DNA of 37,018 bases from Saprospiraceae bacterium (lineage in GTDB: Bacteria > Bacteroidota > Bacteroidia > Chitinophagales > Saprospiraceae). Location: assembly GCA_029263015.1 (NCBI GenBank), contig JAJCYI010000218.1:1-37018 (forward strand), written 5' to 3'. Both the position numbers and the translations under genes were made by a program. The notes below the pieces were generated by a model. The model was not told the DNA's origin and did not search any database. It was given only the letters and a program-made list of their open reading frames with translations. Positions 16,560 to 24,601 of this stretch are shown here, one piece after another (within the stretch, counting starts at the first letter, position 1; each line of letters starts with the position of its first letter).

Positions 16560-19304
16560 ATGAACTTAGGACGACTTCTATATTTCTATTTAGGCTTTTT
16601 GTATTTCCTGCCAAATTCAATTGGTAGTACTGGGCACATCGATTGCCTGAGAGTTTCCATTTTTTCCAATCTTGATAGTTATGATTATTTGATAACCGTC
16701 GTGGACGAACGCGGCCAACCCCTGCCGGGCGTCAGTATTTATACCGATGACTACAAGGTGACGGCCTCGACAGACATGGAGGGGATTGCCGTGTTGCAAT
16801 CAGTCAAGTACAATCAGGAACTCAATTTTACCTTCATCGGCTACCAATCCCTCAAAATGCCGTTTTCCTCAATAAGAAAGAAAAACGGTAAAATCAAGAT
16901 GTACCCGGAAGTGAAAAAGCTAAAGGAAATAGTTGTGGTTGGCCGCAGGGACGATACGCCTGATAAAGTTCCTTATACGACCGTAAGGGTTGGTAAAGAA
17001 GACATTGCCCTCACCGAATCGCAAACCACCGTTGACGCACTCCAACAACATGCTGGGGTTTTTATACAGAAGAGCCAGATGGGAGGTGGAAGTCCCGTAA
17101 TGCGCGGGTTTGAGGCCAACAGGGTATTGCTGGTCGTGGACGGAGTAAGGCTGAACAATGCCACTTACCGGGGCGGCCACCTGCAAAATGCCATTACCAT
17201 TGACAACGGAATGCTGGAACGTATGGAGGTAACATTTGGCCCAGGATCGTTGCTGTATGGCAGTGATGCACTCGGCGGAGTGGTTCATTTCAGGTCGAAA
17301 GAGCCAAAGTTGAATTTTGATAAAACGCCTGGGAGCGACCGTAAAGAAACCAATTTCTATACTCGGTTTGCCAGTGCCAACGAGGAGAAATCCGTTCATG
17401 TCGATGTCAATTACGGCAAAATGAATTGGGCCTCCCTGACCAGTTTTAGCTATACCGACTATGGCGACATGCGGGCTGGCGACAACCGCCCTGAAGGGTA
17501 CGAACATTTTGGCCGACGGCTTTACTTCGTGCGCAGGGTGGATGGGGGCGACCAGGTGATCGAAAATGTTACGTTAAATTCCGATTCTACTTTTTCTGAT
17601 AATTCAAATATCCAATTGGGCACAGCGTACTCCCGAATGGATTTCACCCAAAAAGTAAAATTCCAGCCAGACGAAAAGACTTATTACCTGTTTAATTTCC
17701 AGTTTTCGACTTCCAGTGATGTTCCCCGTTACGACAACCTGATCGAACAAAGGAGCAACGATCCTAAAAACCTCAAATGGGCGGAATGGTATTATGGCCC
17801 CCAAAAACGCCTCATGGCATCGTTGAAAGCGAGGTACTCAAACCCGACTTCGTGGTACGACCGGGCAACTTTTATTTACTCATTTCAGAAAATAGAAGAA
17901 GATAGATTGAAACGCAAGCTAAACAGCAATAGGCGGGAATTTGGCTTGGAAGACGTAAAGGTTTTTAGCTTGACTGCTGATTTTGATAAATCGCTCGACA
18001 CAGTTGGCACACACGTATTGATGTATGGTGCCGACCTCAACCACAACGATGTAAAATCGGCTGCTGGAAATATTGGAATGTCTGACGAACAATTGTTCCT
18101 CGATGAACTGACCCGCTACCCAGCCAATGGCAACAGGGTGACGACAGGAGCTGTTTACGGTAGTTACCGCTGGAGCAATAGGGACTCCACACTGGCTTTC
18201 AATGGGGGATTGCGCTTTACTCTTACCAACCTGTATTCTGAATTTTCAAATGACAGCATCATTATTTGGCCACAGCATTACCTCGACGGCATTTCCAATA
18301 CGCACAGCGACCTGACCTGGTCCACTGGTCTGACCTATTCGGGCAAGGATATGCTGCAACTTCGGGCCTTGCTGTCCAAAGCTTTCCGTTCGCCTAACCT
18401 CGATGATTTTTCGAAAATACGCGAACAGAACGGTTTTATCACCATCCCCAACCCCGACCTGAAACCTGAAAAGTCGTACAATGCCGAACTTTCGATTGCC
18501 AAACAGTTTGGGTATGTCCGGAATGGAGGAGGGTTGGCATTTTATATTTCTGCGACTGGGTACTATACGTGGTTGCAAGATTTTATTGTCCGGCGCAAAT
18601 TCTGTTTGCCCGACGGCTCCTGTTTTCTGCCCAGTGATGGGGACGAGCTGGAGACGGTTGCCAATGTGAATGCAGCTACGGGATACATTTATGGGGGTTC
18701 GATCAATGCAACCCTCAATTTTGGGTCGCGGTTCAAGTTGTCTTCCAATATTAATTTCACCAAAGGAAAAGAATCATTTTTCAAAGACGACGGCAACGGG
18801 TTTGTGATCGATACCTTAGTACCTGGTTCGCATATCCCGCCCACTTATGGCAATACGACATTGACTTATTCAGGTAAAAAGTTCACCATTTCTGCTTCTG
18901 CAAATTATTTCGGAAAAAAGACCGTAGATGAATACGGCGTCGTAAATATCTTCAAAGATGGCAACGGGGAATTAGTGGTCGAACGGGCAGGTGGTTCTGA
19001 CAATATTGAACTTTCTTACACCACCGCTGGCTTTCTTTTTGATGAAACATTTGTGAATGGCCAACGGCGGTTGGAGCTGATTTGCAACAATCCTGCCTCT
19101 GAGGGCGAATGTAGTCCAGAAAACACCGGAACCCTTGCTTACACTACTTTCAACCTTTACTCTTCCTGGAAACTGAACCCAAAACTCAGCCTCAATCTAG
19201 CAGTGGAAAACATCGCTGATCTGCATTACCGGCCTTTTGCTTCTGGTTTGAGTGGCGCTGGGCGGAGTTTTATTGTGTCACTTCGTGCAAGCTTCGGAGA
19301 ATAG
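16560..19304 (+). CDS. TonB-dependent outer-membrane receptor
   Basis: The 914-residue protein starts with a signal peptide (about 1-22), then a carboxypeptidase-D regulatory-like beta domain (about 43-115: ITVVDERGQPLPGVSIYTDD), a TonB-box-like strand (KEIVVVGRRDD near 121-131), a plug domain (about 135-250: DALQQHAGVF, VMRGFEANRVLLVVDGVRLNNATYRGGHLQN, GPGSLLYGSDALGGVVHF) and a 22-strand barrel ending in the typical aromatic-rich C-terminus (RSFIVSLRASFGE). It imports a ligand using TonB-ExbBD energy. FRSPNLDDF and NPDLKPEKS near residues 610-640 resemble the FRAP and NPNL motifs of heme receptors, but the His usually found between them is absent. No SusD partner or ferric-binding gene is adjacent, so the ligand is undetermined. 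Confidence 0.9.
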   Translation: MNLGRLLYFYLGFLYFLPNSIGSTGHIDCLRVSIFSNLDSYDYLITVVDERGQPLPGVSIYTDDYKVTASTDMEGIAVLQSVKYNQELNFTFIGYQSLKMPFSSIRKKNGKIKMYPEVKKLKEIVVVGRRDDTPDKVPYTTVRVGKEDIALTESQTTVDALQQHAGVFIQKSQMGGGSPVMRGFEANRVLLVVDGVRLNNATYRGGHLQNAITIDNGMLERMEVTFGPGSLLYGSDALGGVVHFRSKEPKLNFDKTPGSDRKETNFYTRFASANEEKSVHVDVNYGKMNWASLTSFSYTDYGDMRAGDNRPEGYEHFGRRLYFVRRVDGGDQVIENVTLNSDSTFSDNSNIQLGTAYSRMDFTQKVKFQPDEKTYYLFNFQFSTSSDVPRYDNLIEQRSNDPKNLKWAEWYYGPQKRLMASLKARYSNPTSWYDRATFIYSFQKIEEDRLKRKLNSNRREFGLEDVKVFSLTADFDKSLDTVGTHVLMYGADLNHNDVKSAAGNIGMSDEQLFLDELTRYPANGNRVTTGAVYGSYRWSNRDSTLAFNGGLRFTLTNLYSEFSNDSIIIWPQHYLDGISNTHSDLTWSTGLTYSGKDMLQLRALLSKAFRSPNLDDFSKIREQNGFITIPNPDLKPEKSYNAELSIAKQFGYVRNGGGLAFYISATGYYTWLQDFIVRRKFCLPDGSCFLPSDGDELETVANVNAATGYIYGGSINATLNFGSRFKLSSNINFTKGKESFFKDDGNGFVIDTLVPGSHIPPTYGNTTLTYSGKKFTISASANYFGKKTVDEYGVVNIFKDGNGELVVERAGGSDNIELSYTTAGFLFDETFVNGQRRLELICNNPASEGECSPENTGTLAYTTFNLYSSWKLNPKLSLNLAVENIADLHYRPFASGLSGAGRSFIVSLRASFGE

Positions 19305-19466
19305 TTTAATTTGAACTGTTCCTTATGTGATTCAAAACAATCAAACTTCCAATTATTCGAGTCAAACAATTTCTCGTAACAAAACTCTCTTTCGGCAAAT
19401 AACCTTTCTTTAAAATAGCTCGGCAATCCTATCTTTACCCACCTTATTATTCATTACATATTACTC
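19305..19466. other. Intergenic stretch before the GH3 leader
   Basis: No gene is visible. TATCTTTA at 19430-19437 is a good match to the Bacteroidota -7 element and would start transcription about 180 bases before the GH3 start codon, placing the nested inverted repeat at 19467-19606 in the mRNA leader. The 11-base word ATTATTCATTA at 19446-19456 recurs at 19605-19615. Confidence 0.5.
19430..19437 (+). promoter_or_regulatory. Probable -7 element of GH3 gene
   Basis: TATCTTTA differs from TAnnTTTG only at the last base and is followed by an A+T-rich stretch. If used, the GH3 transcript has a long structured leader. Confidence 0.4.
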
Positions 19467-19606
19467 ATGCGAATCAAGGGTTGAAGTTTTATCCTGATTA
19501 TCAAGGAGTTGTGAGCACAGAGCACAGAGTTGTCAACTTTTAAAAAGTTGACAACTCTAACCCCCTGAAACTCAATGCCCATTGAGTTTCAACCCTTGAT
19601 TTGCAT
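19467..19606. repeat. Nested inverted-repeat element upstream of GH3 gene
   Basis: The outer arms are 19467-19485 and 19588-19606, 18 of 19 bases complementary (core AATCAAGGGTTGAA). Inside are two perfect hairpins: a 15-bp stem AGAGTTGTCAACTTT (19526-19540 with 19544-19558, loop TAA) and an 11-bp stem GAAACTCAATG (19567-19577 with 19580-19590, loop CC), the last overlapping the right outer arm. An 11-bp direct repeat (ATTATTCATTA) lies close to each end at 19446-19456 and 19605-19615. The element ends 17 bases before the GH3 start codon. It could be a miniature mobile element or a structured mRNA leader with alternative folds. Confidence 0.7.
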
Positions 19607-19623
19607 TATTCATTAATCAAAAA

Positions 19624-21123
19624 ATGCCCAGGTCCCGCTTTGTCAAACCCATCGCCAAACGCGTTGCACAAAATATTGCCAAGTGGAGTGCTGATGCCAC
19701 TGGCGCACAGGAACAAGTTTTTCAAAAACTCATCAAAAAAGGGCGTAGGACAGCTTTTGGCCGAGATCATGGTTTTGATAAAATAGAAAACCAAGAAGCA
19801 TTCAAAGAACAGGTGCCAATCCGCGATTACGAAGCCCTCCGGCCATACATGGACCGGGTGATAAAAAATGAACAGGATGTACTTTGGCCTGGCCGTCCAA
19901 AATATTTTGCAAAAACCTCTGGCACTACTTCTGGGGTGAAATACATCCCGCTTACACACGACAGCATACCCAACCATTTTGGTACGGCTCGCAATGCCCT
20001 GTTCAACCATTTTGCAAAAACGGGAAAGGGGGAGTGGTTGGATGGCAAAATGATTTTCTTGTCGGGCAGCCCTATTTTGGAACTGACTGGCAGCATTCCG
20101 ACTGGCCGGCTTTCAGGTATTGTGAACCATGAAATCCCCAATTGGCTCCGCAAAACCCAGATGCCCAGTTTTCCCACAAACTGCCTGGAAGATTGGGAAA
20201 AAAAACTGGATGCAATCGTGACCGAAACCTTCCCAACTGACATGCGCCTCATCAGCGGCATTCCACCGTGGGTTCAAATGTACTACGAGAGCCTTTTGGA
20301 GCGTAGCGGCAAAAAATACATCAAAGATATTTTTCCGAATTTTTCCATGTTTGTGTATGGTGGTGTCAATTTCGAGCCATATCGGACGGGGCTGGAAAGC
20401 CTCGTCGGCAGGCAGTTAGACAGCTTGGAAACCTACCCTGCCAGTGAAGGATTCATTGCTTTTCAAGACGAACCAAATGACCATGGGTTGCTGCTGAATG
20501 CCAATTCAGGTATCTTTTTCGAGTTCGTGCCTGCCGATGAAATTTTTAGTAATAGCCCGACCCGTTTGGGTCTTAAAAATGTCGAAATGGGCGTCAATTA
20601 TGCCCTCATCATCAACAGCACTGCTGGCCTCTGGGGCTATAATATTGGCGATACGGTGGAGTTCGTTTCGCTCAACCCTTACCGCCTCATCGTTACTGGC
20701 CGGGTGAAACACTTTATTTCTGCCTTCGGCGAACACGTCATCGGCAAAGAAGTGGACGAGGCCATGCTCGCAGCGGCCAAAGACCTCAATGTCAATATTG
20801 TGGAATATACCGTTGCGCCACAGGTGGCTCCACCCAATGGGGGACTGCCTTACCACGAGTGGTTCGTCGAGTTCGATGCACTGCCCGACAACCTCAGCGG
20901 GTTTGCAAAACGCATTGACGAACAAATGAACCGACAAAATATTTATTACGCGGATCTCCTAAAAGGCCATATTATACAACCCCTGAAAGTGACCCCCCTG
21001 CAAAAAGACGCTTTCCGGAATTACATGAAATCGCAGGGCAAACTCGGTGGCCAAAACAAAGTGCCGAGACTTTCCAATGACCGGAAGATTGCGGAAGCTT
21101 TGGAGGGGTATAAGTTGGAATGA
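19624..21123 (+). CDS. GH3 family acyl-adenylate/amido-synthetase-like protein
   Basis: The 499-residue protein belongs to the GH3 branch of the ANL adenylate-forming superfamily. The ATP-binding P-loop is KTSGTTSGVKYIPLT near residue 97; later motifs are YGGVNFEPYR, YPASEGFIAFQ (adenine/carboxylate pocket), LWGYNIGDTVEF near 338-349 and VTGRVKHFISAFGEHV near 359-374. A C-terminal hinge domain carries the conserved Lys-rich segment. Plant GH3 enzymes conjugate amino acids to jasmonate or auxin; bacterial members are common in Bacteroidota but their acid and amine substrates are mostly unknown. There is no signal peptide. A structured leader lies directly upstream. The length matches the family and motifs look intact. 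Confidence 0.88.
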   Translation: MPRSRFVKPIAKRVAQNIAKWSADATGAQEQVFQKLIKKGRRTAFGRDHGFDKIENQEAFKEQVPIRDYEALRPYMDRVIKNEQDVLWPGRPKYFAKTSGTTSGVKYIPLTHDSIPNHFGTARNALFNHFAKTGKGEWLDGKMIFLSGSPILELTGSIPTGRLSGIVNHEIPNWLRKTQMPSFPTNCLEDWEKKLDAIVTETFPTDMRLISGIPPWVQMYYESLLERSGKKYIKDIFPNFSMFVYGGVNFEPYRTGLESLVGRQLDSLETYPASEGFIAFQDEPNDHGLLLNANSGIFFEFVPADEIFSNSPTRLGLKNVEMGVNYALIINSTAGLWGYNIGDTVEFVSLNPYRLIVTGRVKHFISAFGEHVIGKEVDEAMLAAAKDLNVNIVEYTVAPQVAPPNGGLPYHEWFVEFDALPDNLSGFAKRIDEQMNRQNIYYADLLKGHIIQPLKVTPLQKDAFRNYMKSQGKLGGQNKVPRLSNDRKIAEALEGYKLE

Positions 21124-21150
21124 GGCGAGGAGTTGGTTATCATTTATTTA

Positions 21151-21158
21151 TACATTTG
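21151..21158 (+). promoter_or_regulatory. Probable -7 promoter element
   Basis: TACATTTG matches TAnnTTTG exactly, 88 bases before the methyltransferase start at 21246. Confidence 0.4.
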
Positions 21159-21245
21159 ATACGAAATTGGTTGGGGTTGTAATACGTTGAAATTTGTGGA
21201 ATAGCTCCGTATATCAAGCCGTGAGCCATAATAAAAGAAAAGAAA

Positions 21246-21869
21246 ATGAGTATAGAACAAGCATACAATTCGTGGGCAGTTCAGTATGACACGAATGAAA
21301 ATAAAACAAGAGATTTAGATAAAGAATCAACAATTGAGACCTTAAGTAGATATGAATTTAATGATGTAATAGAATTAGGTTGTGGGACTGGAAAAAACAC
21401 CGCCTGGTTATTAAAAACTGCTAAACAAATTATTGGTTTAGATTTTTCCCAAGAAATGTTGAATTTGGCAAAAGATAAATTTTCTGATGATCGAGTAAGA
21501 TTTGAAAAAGCTGATTTAACGAAAAATTGGTCTATCAAAAATGATTGGGCAGATTTAATAACCTGTAGCTTAACACTTGAACATATCAGAGACCTGGGTC
21601 ATATTTTCAGGCAAGCAAATCAAAAATTAAAGAAGAACGGATTTTTTTTTATAAGTGAATTACATCCTTTTAAACAATATTCTGGAAGTAAAGCTAAATA
21701 TGAAACCAATGGAAAAACCAAGGAATTAGAAGTTTATACTCACCATATTTCTGAATACATTAATGAAGCTGAAAAATCACATTTTAAACTAATAGAAATA
21801 AGAGAATGGTTTGACAATAAATCAGAAATTGAAATTCCAAGATTGATTTCGTTTGTGTTCAAGAAATAG
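21246..21869 (+). CDS. Class I SAM-dependent methyltransferase
   Basis: The 207-residue protein has the class I methyltransferase fold. Motif I is VIELGCGTGKNT (Gly45-Cys-Gly-Thr-Gly49), motif II is the acidic end of strand 2 (IIGLDFS, Asp near 67), motif III is FEKADLT, and motif IV is DLITCSLTLEHI. It most resembles small-molecule enzymes (Methyltransf_11/25 type) with an N-terminal YNSWAVQYDTN signature shared by this group; it has no DNA-modification motif. It is cytoplasmic. This is the first gene of the A+T-rich block at 21.2-25.7 kb. A GC-rich 8-bp hairpin (21874-21906) follows its stop. The substrate is unknown. Confidence 0.85.
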   Translation: MSIEQAYNSWAVQYDTNENKTRDLDKESTIETLSRYEFNDVIELGCGTGKNTAWLLKTAKQIIGLDFSQEMLNLAKDKFSDDRVRFEKADLTKNWSIKNDWADLITCSLTLEHIRDLGHIFRQANQKLKKNGFFFISELHPFKQYSGSKAKYETNGKTKELEVYTHHISEYINEAEKSHFKLIEIREWFDNKSEIEIPRLISFVFKK

Positions 21870-21873
21870 TTAT

Positions 21874-21906
21874 CAGAGGGCGCTGTACCGTGTCCTGTGC
21901 CCTCTG
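21874..21906. terminator. Hairpin between methyltransferase and DoxX-like gene
   Basis: CAGAGGGC (21874-21881) pairs perfectly with GCCCTCTG (21899-21906) around a 17-base loop. Its G+C content contrasts with the A+T-rich genes on both sides. It may attenuate transcription or mark a junction between separately acquired genes. No T run follows. Confidence 0.4.
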
Positions 21907-21920
21907 TAAGCCCAACAAAA

Positions 21921-22310
21921 ATGAAAACCAAAAAACAATGTAAAATAACAACCTTTCTAATTGCAACAGTATGGATTGCAAATGGATTATTTTGTAAAGT
22001 ATTAAATTTTGTCCCTCGGCACGAGCAGATAGTAGGGGTTATTTTAAGTGCTGATTATTCAAGACCACTAACTCTTTTAATAGGGCTTTCAGAAATAGGC
22101 ATGGCGGTTTGGATCTTGAGTAGAATAAGGTCAAGATTAAATGCAATTGCCCAAATATTAATTGTAGGAACAATGAATATTCTTGAATTCATCCTTGTCC
22201 CAGAGTTATTGCTTTTTGGCAAGGCCAATTCGATTTTTGCAATCCTTTTTATTATCTTGGTTTATTTTAATGAATTTATTTTGAGCAAAAAATTAATATC
22301 GAAGACATAA
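21921..22310 (+). CDS. DoxX-like family membrane protein
   Basis: With the ATG at 21921 the protein has about 129 residues and four predicted membrane helices. VWIANGLFCKVLNFVPRHEQIV and YSRPLTLLIGLSEIGMAVWIL are characteristic of the DoxX-like family (PF13781 type). The upstream in-frame GTG at 21897 lies inside the hairpin and would add a non-hydrophobic tail, so ATG 21921 is preferred. It is an inner-membrane protein of unknown role. The stop TAA at 22308-22310 is one base from the ATG of the DUF2071 gene, so the two are surely co-transcribed. Confidence 0.8.
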   Translation: MKTKKQCKITTFLIATVWIANGLFCKVLNFVPRHEQIVGVILSADYSRPLTLLIGLSEIGMAVWILSRIRSRLNAIAQILIVGTMNILEFILVPELLLFGKANSIFAILFIILVYFNEFILSKKLISKT

Positions 22311-22311
22311 T

Positions 22312-23052
22312 ATGTTTAAATTCTTAAAAAACCACCCTTTTGCTGTTGAAGCTTTTTTTGAAAGTTCCGTTGTATTGACTTTTGCACTTCCGAAGGAACA
22401 ATTGAAAAGCCTTATTCCGGAATGTTTAGAGTTGGACACCTTCAACGACAAATGGGCATTCCTTGCAATAGCAATGATGCAAACAAAAGGGTTGCGGCCA
22501 AAAGGATTTCCTTATTTTATGGGCAATGATTTCTTTTTGACCGGCTACCGGTTATTTGTAAGATACACCAATAATGCTGGAAAGAGACTGAGGGGTTTAT
22601 ATATTCTTAAATCCGAAACCAACAAAAAGAGAATGGAGCTTATGGGCAATATTTTCACTCATTACAACTACACCACAACAGATATAATCCAAACCAATAA
22701 AGGCTGCATAAAGGAAATAAAATCAACTCAATCAAATTTCAATATTAAAATTGATAATTCGGAAGGTGAAATTGCACTACCCAAAAATTCACCATTTGCT
22801 GACTGGAAAGAAGCAAGAAGATTCGCAGGACCATTGCCCTTTACTTTTACTTATGACTTAGGCAGAAAAGAAGTCTTGATAATAAAAGGAGTTAGACAAA
22901 ACTGGACTCCAAAACCAATAGAAATTATCAATTATCATATTTCATTTTTCGAATCATTGAGTCTTGAAAAACCGATTCTGGCCAATGCTTTTATCATTAC
23001 AGATGTCCCCTATTATTGGGAGAAGGGTAAAAAAGATATATGGAAAAAATGA
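22312..23052 (+). CDS. DUF2071 family protein
   Basis: The 246-residue soluble protein matches DUF2071, which belongs to the acetoacetate-decarboxylase-like fold. Recognisable segments are FESSVVLTFALPKEQLKSLIPECLELD near the N-terminus, GYRLFVRYTNNAGKRLRGLYILKSETNKKRM in the middle and PLPFTFTYD near residue 180. No catalytic activity is established for the family, and the Lys used by true acetoacetate decarboxylases cannot be assigned here. The gene begins one base after the DoxX-like stop and overlaps the next gene by 13 bases, indicating translational coupling. Confidence 0.82.
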   Translation: MFKFLKNHPFAVEAFFESSVVLTFALPKEQLKSLIPECLELDTFNDKWAFLAIAMMQTKGLRPKGFPYFMGNDFFLTGYRLFVRYTNNAGKRLRGLYILKSETNKKRMELMGNIFTHYNYTTTDIIQTNKGCIKEIKSTQSNFNIKIDNSEGEIALPKNSPFADWKEARRFAGPLPFTFTYDLGRKEVLIIKGVRQNWTPKPIEIINYHISFFESLSLEKPILANAFIITDVPYYWEKGKKDIWKK

Positions 23053-23804
23053 AAAAACCTTTTCAGGGTGTATTAAATATTATTCGTTTTAATTGGCATT
23101 TTTATGTTGTTTCAACCAGCTTTTTGATATTGCTCATACTCCTGTCCCAAATCGGGAGTAATTCTTTTCAACTGTTCGTGAATATCATTTGCAGTGCAAT
23201 ATTGATTGTTATACTTGTTTCTTTACTGGTCTCTTTTTTCGTTTACGATTTGTCTGGGCTTTATGATTTCAAATGGATGGAGGCTTTAGACGTAAATGAA
23301 CCATATACAATCGTTAACATTAATGCCGGATTTGATGAAACTAGTGAATTGCTGAAAAACAGATTTGTAAATTCAAAACTTGTTGTATTGGATTTTTATG
23401 ACCCTTTAAAACATACAGAAGTATCTATCGAAAGAGCAAGAAAAGCATACCCATCATATCCGAACACTAAACAAGTGAAAACAAACGATTTGCCCTTTAT
23501 GGACAAATCAGTAGATAAGGTGTTTGCAATCTTATCAGCGCATGAAATAAGAAATGAAGAAGAACGCAATTTGTTTTTTAAAGAGCTAAATCGGATTACA
23601 AAACCAAACGGCCAAATAATAGTAACAGAACATTTACGGGACTTTGCAAATTTTCTTGCTTACAATATTGGTTTTTTTCATTTTCACTCAAAGTCAACTT
23701 GGTTGAATACTTTTTCTTCTTCTGATTTAATTGTGTCAAGGGAAATCCAATTCACTTCTTTTATTACAACATTCATTCTCGAAAAAAATGGAATTACATC
23801 TTAA
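23040..23804 (+). CDS. Membrane-anchored SAM methyltransferase-like protein
   Basis: The 254-residue protein has two N-terminal membrane helices (about 18-36 and 44-66), then a cytoplasmic methyltransferase-like domain. YTIVNINAGFDETSELL near residue 90 occupies the place of motif I but lacks a standard GxGxG, while LVVLDFYDP (acidic end of strand 2), TNDLPFMDKSVDKVFAILSAHEIRN and RITKPNGQIIVTEHLRD follow the fold well. SAM binding may therefore be altered. It overlaps DUF2071 by 13 bases and the next gene by 17. Anchoring suggests a lipid or quinone-like substrate in the membrane, which is inference. Confidence 0.72.
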   Translation: MEKMKKPFQGVLNIIRFNWHFYVVSTSFLILLILLSQIGSNSFQLFVNIICSAILIVILVSLLVSFFVYDLSGLYDFKWMEALDVNEPYTIVNINAGFDETSELLKNRFVNSKLVVLDFYDPLKHTEVSIERARKAYPSYPNTKQVKTNDLPFMDKSVDKVFAILSAHEIRNEEERNLFFKELNRITKPNGQIIVTEHLRDFANFLAYNIGFFHFHSKSTWLNTFSSSDLIVSREIQFTSFITTFILEKNGITS

Positions 23805-24183
23805 GATAATAGGAATAATTTTGATTGTACTGGCTTTTGTCCATATCGTATTTCCAAAATATTTTAATTGGAACAAAGAACTTGACTCATTAAGTTTGAT
23901 TAACAAACAAATGATGTACGTGCATACCTTTTTCATTGCATTTGTAGTTTTCCTTATGGGGCTTTTGTGCTTTACATCTTCTTATGAACTAATTGAAACT
24001 ACTTTTGGGAAAAGAGTGATTTTAGGACTTGGAATGTTTTGGACCTTGAGGCTTTTTGTTCAGTTTTTTGGATATTCATCCAAACTTTGGAAAGGAAAAT
24101 TGTTTGAAACCATTATTCATGTTATCTTTTCTCTTCTTTGGAGCTACATGAGCTTTGTATTTTTATGGATTTATTTCCATTAA
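23788..24183 (+). CDS. Four-helix membrane protein, unknown function
   Basis: Starting at the ATG at 23788, inside the end of the previous gene, the 131-residue protein has four strong hydrophobic helices (about 5-22, 46-66, 78-98, 105-128) and almost no soluble part. YVHTFFIAFVVFLMGLL and FWTLRLFVQFFGYS are its most distinctive stretches. An earlier start at 23731 would add an unlikely tail. I do not recognise a named family. It closes the four-gene coupled operon that begins with the DoxX-like gene. Confidence 0.7.
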   Translation: MELHLKIIGIILIVLAFVHIVFPKYFNWNKELDSLSLINKQMMYVHTFFIAFVVFLMGLLCFTSSYELIETTFGKRVILGLGMFWTLRLFVQFFGYSSKLWKGKLFETIIHVIFSLLWSYMSFVFLWIYFH

Positions 24184-24382
24184 AGATGACCAATAAATTA
24201 CCCTTGATGGATTTATATATGACACCAATTATAGAAACAGACAGGTTGATTCTTAGAATATATGTTGAGCATGGAATTGGGGGCATGAAGAGGTATAGGA
24301 TTCTCGGATATAAAAACAGGATGAAAAACTATTTTCTGAAAACCAGTATTATTGGAGTCTGCGCTGGGTTATGGAATTTAAA

Positions 24383-24391
24383 ATTACGGAA
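24383..24391. repeat. Left target-site duplication
   Basis: ATTACGGAA here is repeated exactly at 24547-24555, immediately outside the two ends of the 155-bp element. Confidence 0.75.
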
Positions 24392-24546
24392 CAGGGTGAA
24401 CGAAAAGTCATTTTTATAATATGACAGAACCCTTGTTTTTACTGACTTTCATTAATTGCACTATCAAAATAGAAGAAACGAGGACTCAAAATTCATATTG
24501 ATAATCAGCTAGTTATATATTATTGAAATGACTTTTCGTTCACCCT
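24392..24546. mobile_element. MITE-like element with 21-bp terminal inverted repeats
   Basis: The termini are AGGGTGAACGAAAAGTCATT plus T at 24393-24413 and its perfect complement at 24526-24546. After two mismatches a further 7 bases (ATAATAT) also match, so the inverted repeats extend to about 30 bp. The ends are flanked by the exact 9-bp duplication ATTACGGAA. The internal 95-110 bases encode nothing. This is the structure of a non-autonomous miniature transposable element mobilised by a transposase elsewhere; 9-bp duplications occur in the IS1 and IS256 families among others, but the family cannot be named. It sits in the GNAT pseudogene. Confidence 0.8.
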
Positions 24547-24555
24547 ATTACGGAA
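24547..24555. repeat. Right target-site duplication
   Basis: Exact copy of ATTACGGAA at 24383-24391. Confidence 0.75.
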
Positions 24556-24601
24556 TAATAGGTATTGACAATCAAATAGTTATAATGAAACAAGCCTAAT
24601 A

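Larger units (their letters stand above)
24219..24600 (+). pseudogene. Decayed GNAT acetyltransferase gene
   Basis: ATG at 24219 begins MTPIIETDRLILRIY, a standard GNAT (RimJ-type) N-terminus. The frame then drifts into unlike sequence. A second frame at about 24311-24391 reads FSENQYYWSLRWVMEFKITE, which fits the GNAT strand that follows in intact enzymes. At 24392 the coding sequence is cut by an inverted-repeat element (24392-24546). After it only about 50 bases remain before the next gene. The gene therefore has a frameshift, internal loss, an insertion and a missing 3' part, and cannot make an active enzyme. Confidence 0.65.

Noticed and set aside
21246-21869. Methyltransferase as partner of the restriction endonuclease at 8.3 kb
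   Set aside because: It lacks the (D/N/S)PP(Y/F) DNA-methyltransferase motif, is 12 kb away and resembles small-molecule methyltransferases.
21870-21920. Possible integron attC site between methyltransferase and DoxX-like genes
   Set aside because: The hairpin ends do not fit the RYYYAAC/GTTRRRY core sites, there is no integrase, and the following genes form a coupled operon, not cassettes.
24565-24586. TTGACA and TATAAT boxes before the 24602 gene
   Set aside because: The spacing is only about 10 bases, far below the 16-18 needed, and Bacteroidota use a different primary sigma consensus.
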